Part shown: piece by piece, positions 8,889 to 17,119 of the stretch
Layout: every line of letters begins with the position of its first letter
Position numbering within the stretch: the first letter of the stretch is position 1
Made by a program: the position numbers and the translations under genes
Origin: Microbacterium rhizosphaerae
GTDB lineage: Bacteria > Actinomycetota > Actinomycetes > Actinomycetales > Microbacteriaceae
Assembly: GCF_034120055.1 (NCBI RefSeq)
Contig: NZ_CP139368.1
Location: 1,178,001-1,242,000 of the forward strand
Length of the DNA stretch: 64,000 bases
Reading direction: 5' to 3'
The notes under the pieces: generated by a model
The model's database searches: none
Told to the model about the DNA's origin: nothing
The model's input: the letters and a program-made list of their open reading frames with translations, nothing else

Positions 8889-9718
8889 GCCTCCCGGCCG
8901 TCGTCGGCATCGTCGGCGCCGGCCGCATGGGCGTGGGCATCGCGCACGTCTTCGCCGTGGCCGGCTCCGAGGTGCGCATCCTCGACTCGGATCCCGCTGC
9001 CGTTGCGCGGGCCGCCGCCACGATGGAGCGCTACGCGATCCGGGCCAACGGGGATGCGGGCGATGCGACGACCGTCGCATTCGTCGGCGACGTCGAGGGT
9101 CTGGCGGGCGCCGACCTCGTGATCGAGGCCGTGCCGGAGGACGCGGGCCTCAAGCGCGCGGTGCTGGCCCAGGTCGAGGCGGCCGTCGGCCCGAACGTGT
9201 GGCTGGCATCCAACACGTCGTCGCTCTCGATCGACGCGCTCGCCGCATCCCTGCGCCGACCCGAGCGGGTCTGCGGCCTGCACTTCTTCAATCCCGTGCC
9301 CTCGTCCGCGCTGGTCGAGATCGTGAGGGGAACCATGACCCATCACGACCTCGTCGTCGCCGCGCGCGACTGGGTCGCCTCGCTCGGCAAGACGGCGATC
9401 GTCGTCCGTGACTCGCCCGGTTTCGCGAGCTCGCGGCTGGGCCTCGCGCTCGGGCTCGAGGCGATCCGGATGGTGGAGGAGGACGTCGCCTCGCCCGCCG
9501 ACATCGACGAGGCGATGGTGCTGGGATACCGGCATCCCATGGGCCCGCTGCGCCTGACCGACCTCGTCGGACTCGACGTGCGCCTCGGCATCGCCGAGCA
9601 CCTGCACCGCGAACTGGGCGAGCGGTTCGCCCCGCCCGAACTTCTGCGGCGCATGGTCGCCGAGGGCCGACTCGGCCGCAAGACCGGCCGCGGATTCTAC
9701 GAATGGAGTGAGGAATGA
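8885..9718 (+). CDS. paaH: 3-hydroxyacyl-CoA dehydrogenase (PaaH type)
   Basis: A 277-residue NAD-dependent dehydrogenase that would oxidise 3-hydroxyadipyl-CoA to 3-oxoadipyl-CoA. The Rossmann motif VGIVGAGRMGVGIAHVF opens the protein. The central SNTSSLSI and the catalytic-histidine block CGLHFFNPVP follow, and the C-terminal helical domain has DSPGFASSRLG and ends with KTGRGFYEW. The length matches single-domain dehydrogenases of the PaaH/HbdA type. Both ends are translationally coupled: the start ATGA overlaps paaF and the stop overlaps paaZ. Confidence 0.9.
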   Translation: MSLPAVVGIVGAGRMGVGIAHVFAVAGSEVRILDSDPAAVARAAATMERYAIRANGDAGDATTVAFVGDVEGLAGADLVIEAVPEDAGLKRAVLAQVEAAVGPNVWLASNTSSLSIDALAASLRRPERVCGLHFFNPVPSSALVEIVRGTMTHHDLVVAARDWVASLGKTAIVVRDSPGFASSRLGLALGLEAIRMVEEDVASPADIDEAMVLGYRHPMGPLRLTDLVGLDVRLGIAEHLHRELGERFAPPELLRRMVAEGRLGRKTGRGFYEWSEE

Positions 9719-11781
9719 CCACGACGACGACTGCACCGCCCGTCTCGAGCTGGATCGCCGGCCAGTGGGCCGCCGCACCCGTCGACGACGAGGTCGAGTT
9801 GAGGGATGCCGCGACCGGCATCCTCGTGGCGACCGCCGGGGGAGCGCCCGACCTCGCCGCGGCTGTCGACTACGCCCGCACGGTCGGGCAGGCCTCGCTC
9901 GGCGAGCTGCCGTTCCACCGTCGGGCACTCATCCTGAAGGCGCTCGCGCAGGCGCTCACCGCCGCGAAGGACGAGCTGTACGCCGTGAGCGCCCGGACCG
10001 GCGCGACACCGCGCGACAGCATGATCGACATCGACGGCGGCATCGGTGTGCTGTTCACCTATGCGTCGAAGGGTCGCCGCGAGCTGCCCAACGCCACGAC
10101 CATCGTCGACGGCGCGCCCGAATCGCTCTCGCGCGACGGCAGCTTCGGGGGCCAGCACCTGTGGTCGCGGCTGCCGGGCGTCGCGTTCCAGGTCAACGCG
10201 TTCAACTTCCCGGTGTGGGGCATGCTCGAGAAGTTCGCGCCCGCCTTCCTCGCCGGTGTCCCCTCGATCGTCAAGCCGGCGACGCCGACGTCGTACCTCA
10301 CCGAGGCCGCCGTGCGGGTCATGGCCGACTCCAGGCTTCTTCCCGAGGGCTCGCTGCAGCTCGTCGTCGGGCAGGCGCACGGCTTCCTCGACCTGCTCGA
10401 CGCGAGGGATGCCGTCGGCTTCACCGGCTCGGCATCCACCGGTCGCATCCTCCGCCGCGACGACGCCGTCACGATGCGCGGCGTGACCCTCACGACCGAG
10501 GCGGACTCGCTGAACGCCGCGATCCTCGGTCCCGATGTCGAGCCCGGGTCGCCGGACTTCGAGGCCTTCGTCGCCTCGGTCGTCACCGAGATGACGGCGA
10601 AGGCCGGCCAGAAGTGCACGGCGATCCGGCGCGTGATCGTGCCGGACGACCGGGTCGACGCGGTGATCGACGCCGTGCGCGCACGGCTCGAGGCCAAGGT
10701 CGTCCTCGGCGACCCGCGGGCGGAGGGCGTGACGATGGGTCCGCTCGCGTCGCTCGAGCAGCGGCGCGAGGTGCGCGAGCGCGTCGCCGAGCTCCTCGCC
10801 GGCGGCGGCGAGATGGTCGTCGGGTCGCTCGAGTCCCCGGAGGTCCGGCGCGCGGACGGCACGACAGGCCCCGAGGACGCCGGCGCGTTCCTGCGGCCCA
10901 TCCTGCTGCGATTCGCGGATGCCGACGCCCCCGTGGTGCACGCCCTCGAGGCATTCGGGCCCGTCGCATCCGTCATCGGCTACTCCGACCTCGTGGATGC
11001 CGTGCGGCTCGCGAACCGCGGCGACGGCTCGCTCGTGGCCACCGTGTGCTCGACGGACCCCGACACGGTCGCGGCGCTCGTCGCCGGGATCTCGCCGTTC
11101 CACGGCCGCGTGCTCGTGCTCGACGCATCCGTCGCCCGCACGTCGACCGGGCATGGCTCGCCCGTTCCGCACCTCGTGCACGGCGGACCGGGTCGCGCCG
11201 GCGGCGGCACGGAGCTCGGCGGCATCCGCTCGGTGCTGCACTACATGCGCCGCACGGCGCTGCAGGGCTCGCCCGAGGTGCTCACCCGGCTCACCGGCCA
11301 GTGGCGGGCCGGCGCCGCGGCGGACACCGGCATCCACCCGTTCCGCAAGTCCCTCGCGACGCTGCGGGTCGGCGACCAGCTCGCGTCTGACCTGCGCGAG
11401 GTGACCCTCGACGACATCGAGCACTTCGCCGAGTTCACGGGCGACACGTTCTACGCGCACATGGACGAGGAGGCGGCGGCGGCGAACCCGTTCTTCCCCG
11501 GGCGCGTCGCACACGGCTACCTCCTCCTGTCGTTCGCGGCGGGCCTCTTCGTGGACCCCGCGCCGGGTCCGGTGCTCGCGAACTACGGACTCGAGAACCT
11601 GCGGTTCGTCACCCCGGTCTCGCCCGGCGATCGCGTGCGCGTGACGCTCACGGCGAAGCAGATCAGCCCGCGTGAGAGCGAGGACTACGGCGAGGTGCGG
11701 TGGGATGCCGTCATCCGGAACCAGGACGACGAGATCGTCGCGACGTACGACGTCCTGACACTGGTGGCGAAGGAGGGATAG
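9715..11781 (+). CDS. paaZ: Bifunctional oxepin-CoA hydrolase / semialdehyde dehydrogenase
   Basis: A 688-residue fusion that opens the oxepin ring and oxidises the resulting semialdehyde to 3-oxo-5,6-dehydrosuberyl-CoA. Residues about 1-520 are an aldehyde dehydrogenase, with FQVNAFNFPVWG, FTGSASTG, LTTEADSLNAAIL and the catalytic Cys301 in KAGQKCTA. Residues about 540-688 are a MaoC-type (R)-hydratase domain with the DTFYAHMD Asp/His pair and RVAHGYLLLSF. Length and domain order match E. coli PaaZ. The start overlaps the paaH stop. The gene converges with paaR across a strongly structured intergenic region. Confidence 0.94.
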   Translation: MTTTTTAPPVSSWIAGQWAAAPVDDEVELRDAATGILVATAGGAPDLAAAVDYARTVGQASLGELPFHRRALILKALAQALTAAKDELYAVSARTGATPRDSMIDIDGGIGVLFTYASKGRRELPNATTIVDGAPESLSRDGSFGGQHLWSRLPGVAFQVNAFNFPVWGMLEKFAPAFLAGVPSIVKPATPTSYLTEAAVRVMADSRLLPEGSLQLVVGQAHGFLDLLDARDAVGFTGSASTGRILRRDDAVTMRGVTLTTEADSLNAAILGPDVEPGSPDFEAFVASVVTEMTAKAGQKCTAIRRVIVPDDRVDAVIDAVRARLEAKVVLGDPRAEGVTMGPLASLEQRREVRERVAELLAGGGEMVVGSLESPEVRRADGTTGPEDAGAFLRPILLRFADADAPVVHALEAFGPVASVIGYSDLVDAVRLANRGDGSLVATVCSTDPDTVAALVAGISPFHGRVLVLDASVARTSTGHGSPVPHLVHGGPGRAGGGTELGGIRSVLHYMRRTALQGSPEVLTRLTGQWRAGAAADTGIHPFRKSLATLRVGDQLASDLREVTLDDIEHFAEFTGDTFYAHMDEEAAAANPFFPGRVAHGYLLLSFAAGLFVDPAPGPVLANYGLENLRFVTPVSPGDRVRVTLTAKQISPRESEDYGEVRWDAVIRNQDDEIVATYDVLTLVAKEG

Positions 11782-11793
11782 TCGTTCTGCAGC

Positions 11794-11879
11794 GTGCACA
11801 ACGGCGGGTGCGGGACGGCGACACACCGGGACGGATGCCGCCACACGGCGTGTCGCTCGATCGGCCCGCGGTTGTGCAC
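11794..11879. terminator. Nested inverted repeat between convergent paaZ and paaR
   Basis: The outer arms GTGCACAAC (11794-11802) and GTTGTGCAC (11871-11879) are perfectly complementary. The inner arms GCGACACACCG (11818-11828) and CGGCGTGTCGC (11846-11856) pair with one mismatch. There is no T-run on either side. The position between convergent genes suggests a bidirectional terminator of the GC-hairpin type common in actinobacteria. Confidence 0.55.
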
Positions 11880-11895
11880 GGGCCGGCGTGAGGAG

Positions 11896-12537
11896 TCAGG
11901 CGCGCAGGCCGTCCATCGCGACGGAGACCAGGGTGTCGGCCAGCCCCTGCGCGGAGAGCGGACCGTCCGGGTGGTACCACTCCACGAGCGAGTTGATCAT
12001 GCCGAACAGGAGCCGCGACGTCGTGCCCGAGTCGAGGTCGGCCCGCAGGGATCCCTCCACGTGCGCCGCATCCACCAGCGCGGAGAGCCGGTGGTCGACG
12101 GACCGGCGCCGGCGCAGCGCCTCGCGCTCGACCTCCGTGTTGCCGCGGACCCGGAGCAGGAGCGTGACGGCGGGAAGCTCCGCGACGAGTGCGCGCACGG
12201 CTCCGCGGAGCGCCGCCTCGAGGCGCTCGGCGGCCGAGCCCGGCAGGGCTTCGGCATCCGCGATCTCGCCCTCGAGCGCATCGAGCGCGCGGGACAGGGC
12301 GCGATCGAGCAGCTCCTCCTTGCCGCTGACGTGGTAGTACAGCGCGGACTTGCTCGTGCCGAGCCGCTCGGCCAGCACGCTGATCGACGTCGCCTCGTAG
12401 CCGCGCTCGTTGAAGGTCGCGACGGCGACGTCGAGCACGGCGTCGAGGTCATAGGGCGGCCTGTCGGTGCGTCCGTTGCCGCGGCGAAAGGCGCCCGCCG
12501 TCTCATCCAGAGCCCGGCCCGCCGTGTTGTTCGCCAT
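11896..12537 (-). CDS. paaR: TetR-family regulator of the paa genes (PaaR type)
   Basis: A 213-residue TetR protein. After a basic N-terminal extension of about 25 residues, the helix-turn-helix reads TSISVLAERLGTSKSALYYHVSGKEELL; a helical ligand-binding domain follows. Actinobacterial paa clusters are usually repressed by such a TetR protein, released by phenylacetyl-CoA. The ATG at 12537 has no clear ribosome binding site and lies just downstream of the operator-like palindrome at 12555-12576, so translation may be leaderless and autoregulated. An ATG at 12555 is an alternative start. It is divergent from paaA. Confidence 0.85.
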   Translation of the reverse strand: MANNTAGRALDETAGAFRRGNGRTDRPPYDLDAVLDVAVATFNERGYEATSISVLAERLGTSKSALYYHVSGKEELLDRALSRALDALEGEIADAEALPGSAAERLEAALRGAVRALVAELPAVTLLLRVRGNTEVEREALRRRRSVDHRLSALVDAAHVEGSLRADLDSGTTSRLLFGMINSLVEWYHPDGPLSAQGLADTLVSVAMDGLRA

Positions 12538-12554
12538 GGCACAAGAGAGTACCA

Positions 12555-12576
12555 TTACTGAACGACCGGTAAGTAA
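12555..12576. promoter_or_regulatory. PaaR operator candidate, paaR / paaA divergent promoter
   Basis: A 22-bp imperfect palindrome with arms TTACT and AGTAA around GAACGACCGGT. Its left part TTACTGAACG (12555-12564) is the reverse complement of CGTTCAGTAA in front of paaF. It is the strongest palindrome in the paaR-paaA gap and overlaps the likely start region of paaR. Confidence 0.65.
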
Positions 12577-12606
12577 TAGGACTTCCGGCGGGATCGAGGA
12601 GGATCG

Positions 12607-13578
12607 ATGGATGGCGTGCTCACCCGCGAGACCGACGACAGCGCCGTGGATGCTGCGGGCCAGGCCCGCTTCGACGAGCTGATCGCCGCAGATTCCCGCG
12701 TCGAGCCCGCCGACTGGATGCCGGAGGCGTATCGCAGGACGCTGATCCGGCAGATCTCGCAGCACGCGCACTCGGAGATCATCGGGATGCAGCCGGAGGG
12801 CAACTGGATCACGCGCGCCCCGAGCCTCAAGCGCAAGGCGATCCTGATGGCGAAGGTCCAGGACGAGGCCGGCCACGGGCTCTACCTCTACGCGGCCGCG
12901 CAGACCCTCGGAATCACGCGCGACCGGATGACCCAGCAGCTGATCGACGGCAGCGCGAAGTACTCGTCGATCTTCAACTACCTCACGCCGACCTGGGCCG
13001 ACATGGGCTCGATCGGCTGGCTCGTCGACGGCGCCGCGATCTGCAACCAGGTGCCGCTGTGCCGCGCGTCGTACGGCCCCTACGCGCGGGCGATGATCCG
13101 CATCTGCAAGGAGGAGTCGTTCCACCAGCGGCAGGGCTTCGAGATCCTCCTCGCCCTGTCGCGCGGCACGGCGGAGCAGAAGGCGATGGCGCAGGAATCG
13201 GTGAACCGCTGGTACGCGCCCGCGCTCATGATGTTCGGGCCGCCGGATGACGCGTCCCCCAACTCCGCGCAGTCGATGGCCTGGAACATCAAGCGCTTCT
13301 CGAACGACGACCTGCGCCAGCGCTTCGTCGACATGATCGTGCCGCAGGCCGAGATCCTCGGGCTCACGCTGCCCGACCCCGACCTGCGCTGGGACGAGGA
13401 GACCGGGCACTGGAACTACGGCGACCTCGACTGGGACGAGTTCCGGGAGGTGCTGCGCGGCAACGGGCAGGCGAACGCCCTGCGCGTCGCGACCCGGCGA
13501 GCCGCTCACGAAGAGGGTGCGTGGGTGCGTGAGGCCGCCGCGGCGTATGCGGACAAGCGGAAGCGGAAGGTGGCGTGA
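12607..13578 (+). CDS. paaA: Phenylacetyl-CoA 1,2-epoxidase subunit A (catalytic)
   Basis: A 323-residue di-iron oxygenase subunit that epoxidises phenylacetyl-CoA. Bacterial multicomponent monooxygenase ligand motifs are present in order: [24 protein letters not shown] (an ExxH) and [12 protein letters not shown] (the second ExxH). The C-terminal half has MMFGPPDD and [19 protein letters not shown], typical of PaaA. The ATG at 12607 is preceded by GAGGAGG at 12596-12602. It begins a six-gene coupled operon, paaABCDE-paaG; the stop overlaps the paaB start (TGATG). Confidence 0.96.
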   Translation: MDGVLTRETDDSAVDAAGQARFDELIAADSRVEPADWMPEAYRRTLIRQISQHAHSEIIGMQPEGNWITRAPSLKRKAILMAKVQDEAGHGLYLYAAAQTLGITRDRMTQQLIDGSAKYSSIFNYLTPTWADMGSIGWLVDGAAICNQVPLCRASYGPYARAMIRICKEESFHQRQGFEILLALSRGTAEQKAMAQESVNRWYAPALMMFGPPDDASPNSAQSMAWNIKRFSNDDLRQRFVDMIVPQAEILGLTLPDPDLRWDEETGHWNYGDLDWDEFREVLRGNGQANALRVATRRAAHEEGAWVREAAAAYADKRKRKVA

Positions 13579-13883
13579 TGGGCACCAATCCGGCCGAGGG
13601 GCCAGAGGTCTGGCCCCTGTGGGAGGTCTTCATCCGGTCGTCGCGGGGCCTCAGCCACGTGCACGCCGGCTCGCTGCACGCGCCCGACGAGACCATGGCG
13701 GTCCGCAACGCCCGCGACCTCTACACCCGTCGGGGCGAGGGCGTCTCGATCTGGGTGGTGCCGTCATCCGCGATCACGACCTCCGACCCCGATGCCCGCG
13801 GCGAGTTCTTCGAGTCGCCGGCCGGCAAGGACTACCGGCACGCCACGTACTACACCGCGTCCGAGGGGGTGCCGCACCTGTGA
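13578..13883 (+). CDS. paaB: Phenylacetyl-CoA epoxidase subunit B
   Basis: A 101-residue structural subunit of the epoxidase. WPLWEVFIRSSRGLSHVHAGSLHAPD and the following AVRNARDLYTRRGEGVSIWVV are the PaaB hallmark. The ATG at 13578 overlaps the paaA stop as TGATG; a GTG at 13575 is possible. The stop overlaps the GTG start of paaC. PaaB bridges PaaA-PaaC heterodimers in the characterised E. coli complex. Confidence 0.95.
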   Translation: MGTNPAEGPEVWPLWEVFIRSSRGLSHVHAGSLHAPDETMAVRNARDLYTRRGEGVSIWVVPSSAITTSDPDARGEFFESPAGKDYRHATYYTASEGVPHL

Positions 13884-14668
13884 GCCGCGCCATACTTCCC
13901 AGGACCACTGCCGTCGGCGAGATCGCCGACGAACGGACGGCCGCATACGCCATGGGCCTCGGCGACGACTCGCTCATCCTCGCGCAGCGCCTCGGCGAGT
14001 GGATCGCCCACGCTCCCGAGCTCGAGGAGGACGTCGCCCTCGGCAACATCGGTCTCGACCTGCTCGGGCACGCGCGCGGCTTCCTCACCTACGTGGGCTC
14101 CGCCTGGGGGAAGGACGAAGACGACCTCGCGTACTTCCGCGACGAGCAGGAGTTCCGCTCGCGGTGGCTCTTCGAGCAGCCCAACGGCGACTTCGCGCAC
14201 ACCATCGCCCGGCAGCTGCTGGTCTCGGCGTACCTCGTCGCCCTGTACGACGAGCTCCAGACATCCGCCGACCCCACGCTCGCCGCGATCGCGGCGAAGG
14301 CGGCGAAGGAGGTCGCCTACCACCTCGACCACGCGACGCAGTGGACGCTGCGCCTGGGCGACGGCACCGACGAGTCGCACCGGCGGATGCAGGCCGGACT
14401 CGTCGCGATGTGGCCGTATGTCGACGAGCTCTTCTCCGACGATCCCGCGGCGGATGCGGCCCCCGACGGCGTGGCCGTTGATCCCGCGTCGCTGCGCGCG
14501 GCGTTCGACGCGGCCGTGCTGCCGGTGATCGCGGAGGCGACGCTCGAGGTGCCGGCCGTGCCGGCTGCCCGCGGCCGGGGGCGGCTCGGCATCCACTCGC
14601 CGCACCTGGGACACCTGCTCGCCGAGATGCAGGTGCTCGCCCGACGCCACCCGGGAGCGGCCTGGTGA
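13880..14668 (+). CDS. paaC: Phenylacetyl-CoA epoxidase subunit C
   Basis: A 262-residue ferritin-like subunit, structurally related to PaaA but non-catalytic in characterised systems. The blocks LAQRLGEWIAHAPELEEDVALGNIGLDLLGHARG and KEVAYHLDHATQWTLRLGDGTDESHRRMQ are characteristic; each is read here as consecutive shorter stretches. The GTG start at 13880 overlaps the paaB stop (GTGA) and gives the normal length of about 250 residues. Its own stop overlaps the GTG of paaD. Confidence 0.94.
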   Translation: MSRAILPRTTAVGEIADERTAAYAMGLGDDSLILAQRLGEWIAHAPELEEDVALGNIGLDLLGHARGFLTYVGSAWGKDEDDLAYFRDEQEFRSRWLFEQPNGDFAHTIARQLLVSAYLVALYDELQTSADPTLAAIAAKAAKEVAYHLDHATQWTLRLGDGTDESHRRMQAGLVAMWPYVDELFSDDPAADAAPDGVAVDPASLRAAFDAAVLPVIAEATLEVPAVPAARGRGRLGIHSPHLGHLLAEMQVLARRHPGAAW

Positions 14669-15132
14669 ACGTTCGCGAGCTGGTCTCCACCATCCCCGAC
14701 CCCGAGCTGCCCATGGTGTCGATCGCCGACCTCGGCATCCTCCGCGACGTCCGGCTGGACGACGACGGACAGACGATCGTCGAGATCACGCCGACCTATT
14801 CGGGATGCCCGGCCGTCGACGCCATCCGCGACGACATCGTGCGCGCGCTCGAGGGGGAGGGGATCCCCGGACGGGTGGACGTCGTGCTGAGCCCCGCGTG
14901 GACGACCGACTGGATCACCGACACCGGTCGCCGCGCCCTCGCCGACGCCGGCATCGCCCCGCCGGCGCCGCGTGTCGGCACACGCGTGAGCCTCGGACTC
15001 GGCATCCGCTGCCCGCGCTGCGGGTCGCTGCACACGCGCGAACTGTCGCACTTCGGATCCACGGCCTGCAAGGCGCTGTGGGTCTGTGAGCGGTGCCACG
15101 AGCCGTTCGACCGGTTCAAGGAGCTGCGTTGA
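14665..15132 (+). CDS. paaD: PaaD, Fe-S / metal maturation factor of the epoxidase
   Basis: A 155-residue protein with an N-terminal DUF59 (MIP18) domain, VSTIPDPELPMVSIADLGIL through TPTYSGCPAVD, and a C-terminal cysteine-rich zinc-like module (CPRCGS, then a Cys in STACKALWVC, then ERCHEPF). PaaD is needed for epoxidase maturation rather than catalysis. A GTG start at 14665 overlaps paaC; the stop at 15132 overlaps a TTG start for paaE. Confidence 0.93.
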   Translation: MNVRELVSTIPDPELPMVSIADLGILRDVRLDDDGQTIVEITPTYSGCPAVDAIRDDIVRALEGEGIPGRVDVVLSPAWTTDWITDTGRRALADAGIAPPAPRVGTRVSLGLGIRCPRCGSLHTRELSHFGSTACKALWVCERCHEPFDRFKELR

Positions 15133-16268
15133 GCCTGCCGGGTGACACCGCGACGCGTCGACGCGCCACTTTTCACGCCCTCGAGGTGTCGGAGGTGCGC
15201 CCGCTCACCGACGACGCGATCGAGGTCGCCTTCGCGGTGCCGCCGCAGCTCGCGGATGCCTACTCCTACGCGCCCGGCCAGTACGTCGCCCTGCGCACGA
15301 CGCTCGACGGGGATCAGCTGCGCCGCAGCTACTCCATCTGCCAGGCGCCCCAGCCGGTGGCGCATGAGAAGGGACAGCCGGGGGTTCTGAAGGTCGCGAT
15401 CAAACGCGAGCTCGGAGGTGTCTTCTCGACGTGGGCCCTGGCCGAGCTCGCCCCGGGCATGACGCTCGACGTCATGAGCCCGGAGGGCCGGTTCACCCCG
15501 CACGTCAGGACCGACCGCCCCGCGCGTTACGTCGGCGTCGCCGCCGGCAGCGGCATCACTCCGATGATGGCGGTCATCGCGCACACCCTGAGCGAGCGGC
15601 CCGACGACACGTTCGATCTCGTCTACTCCAACCGCACCGCGATGGATGCGATGTTCGTCGACGAGCTCGCCGACCTCAAGGACCGCTGGACCGCGAGGCT
15701 CGGCATCCATCACGTGCTCACACGGGAGCGACGCAGCGCCGACCTCATGTCGGGGCGATTGGATGCCGACCGCCTCCGCCGCATCTTCGAGGACGTCATC
15801 GGAGTGGACGGTGTGGATGAATGGTTCCTGTGCGGCCCGTTCGAGCTCGTGCAGACGTGTCGCGACCTGCTCTCGTCGCTCGGCGTCGATCCGCACGCGG
15901 TGCGGTACGAGCTGTTCACGACGGATCGCCCCGAGCGCCCCGCGGGACAGCACGGTGCCGCCGTGCCGGTCGTGGCCGCAGACGAGGTGCACCGCATCCA
16001 GTTCCGCCTCGACGGCATCACGAGCACGGTGACCTCGCCCGTGCACTCGCGCGAGACCGTGCTCAATGCGGCGCTCCGGGTCCGCGGCGACGTACCGTTC
16101 GCGTGCGCGGGCGGCGTGTGCGGCACGTGCCGCGCCAGACTCGTGCGCGGCGAGGTCGACATGGAGGAGAATTACGCGCTCGAGCCCGACGAGATCGCGG
16201 CCGGGTTCGTGCTCACGTGCCAGTCCGTGCCGATGACCCCCGAAGTGGAAGTGGACTACGACACATGA
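15129..16268 (+). CDS. paaE: PaaE, reductase of phenylacetyl-CoA epoxidase
   Basis: A 379-residue electron-transfer protein with a ferredoxin-NADP reductase module (RRSYSIC for flavin, GVAAGSGITPMMAV for NADPH, NRTAMDAMFVDEL) and a C-terminal plant-type [2Fe-2S] domain. The cluster cysteines are in CAGGVCGTC, with the distal one in LTCQSVP. I take a TTG start at 15129 because it overlaps the paaD stop and gives a natural N-terminus; upstream in-frame codons would run into paaD. The ATG of the next gene overlaps the stop. Confidence 0.93.
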   Translation: MSLPGDTATRRRATFHALEVSEVRPLTDDAIEVAFAVPPQLADAYSYAPGQYVALRTTLDGDQLRRSYSICQAPQPVAHEKGQPGVLKVAIKRELGGVFSTWALAELAPGMTLDVMSPEGRFTPHVRTDRPARYVGVAAGSGITPMMAVIAHTLSERPDDTFDLVYSNRTAMDAMFVDELADLKDRWTARLGIHHVLTRERRSADLMSGRLDADRLRRIFEDVIGVDGVDEWFLCGPFELVQTCRDLLSSLGVDPHAVRYELFTTDRPERPAGQHGAAVPVVAADEVHRIQFRLDGITSTVTSPVHSRETVLNAALRVRGDVPFACAGGVCGTCRARLVRGEVDMEENYALEPDEIAAGFVLTCQSVPMTPEVEVDYDT

Positions 16269-17020
16269 TCGAGCTCACGCGAGACGGCGATGTCGCCGAG
16301 ATCGTCCTGAACGCCCCCGAGAAGCTGAACTCGCTCGACCTCGCGGGCATCGAGGAGCTGGATGCTGCGTTCCGTGAGGCGACCGGCGCCCGCGCGGTCG
16401 TCCTGCGCGGCGAGGGCCGCGCCTTCTGCGCGGGGCGCGACATCGCGGGCGTGGATCCCGCGACCGACGACGTGCCCGGATACCTCGGCGCGACCGAGGC
16501 GCTCATGCGGCGCATCGCGGGTTTCCCGGCGCCGACGTTCGCCGCCGTTCAGGGGGCGTGCCTCGGCGTCGGGCTCGGCCTCGCGATCGCGACCGATGTC
16601 GTCTACGTCGCCGACGACGCCAAGCTCGGCTCGCCCTTCGCGAACCTCGGCGCCCTGCTCGACTCCGGCGGGCACGCGCTGCTGTTCGAGCGGCTCGGCG
16701 CGCATCGCGCGTTCGACCTCATCTACACCGGCGAGCTGATCTCCGGGAAGGATGCCGTGTCCGCCGGGCTCTTCTCGCGGTCGATGCCCGCGGGCGAGGT
16801 GCTCGATGTCACGCGCGAGCGGGCGCGGCGGGCGGCGACGGGGCCCACACAGGCGTTCCTGGCCTCCAAGCGCGTCATCGCGCGTCTGCGCGACGCGCGG
16901 CTGTGGGATGCCGTGCACGCCGAGACGCACGAGCAGGAGGGCCTGCGGCACACGCACGACTACGCGGAGGGCTTCGCGTCATTCCGCGAGAAGCGGAAGC
17001 CCGAGTTCACGGGGGAGTGA
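16265..17020 (+). CDS. paaG: 1,2-epoxyphenylacetyl-CoA isomerase (PaaG type)
   Basis: A 251-residue crotonase-fold enzyme. The two hydratase glutamates are absent: GVGLGLA stands where GGGxELA would be, and GSPFANLGA where xPExxLG would be. LLDSGG carries Asp133, matching the active-site aspartate of E. coli PaaG in its IPDCGG segment. This fits ring-expanding isomerisation of the epoxide to oxepin-CoA. It is the last gene of the coupled paaABCDE-paaG operon and ends before a hairpin-forming repeat. Confidence 0.85.
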   Translation: MIELTRDGDVAEIVLNAPEKLNSLDLAGIEELDAAFREATGARAVVLRGEGRAFCAGRDIAGVDPATDDVPGYLGATEALMRRIAGFPAPTFAAVQGACLGVGLGLAIATDVVYVADDAKLGSPFANLGALLDSGGHALLFERLGAHRAFDLIYTGELISGKDAVSAGLFSRSMPAGEVLDVTRERARRAATGPTQAFLASKRVIARLRDARLWDAVHAETHEQEGLRHTHDYAEGFASFREKRKPEFTGE

Positions 17021-17031
17021 GAACCCGGTCC

Positions 17032-17092
17032 CCGAGCTTGTCGAGGGGTGGCACCGGCGATCGCGGTGGGGGCAACGCCTCGACAGGCTCGG
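17032..17092. repeat. REP-like inverted repeat / bidirectional terminator
   Basis: CCGAGCTTGTCGAGG (17032-17046) and CCTCGACAGGCTCGG (17078-17092) are reverse complements at 14 of 15 positions, separated by 31 bases. The 'GAGCTTGTCGA / TCGACAGGCTC' pair is of a type often seen between convergent genes in Microbacteriaceae genomes (from memory). It sits between paaG and the convergent luciferase-like gene. Confidence 0.65.
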
Positions 17093-17119
17093 CGACAGAC
17101 TCGGCGACCGGCTCCATTC

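Noticed and set aside
16265..17020. Calling this crotonase PaaF (hydratase)
   Set aside because: Both hydratase glutamates are missing and the Asp133 position matches PaaG, so isomerase is the better call.
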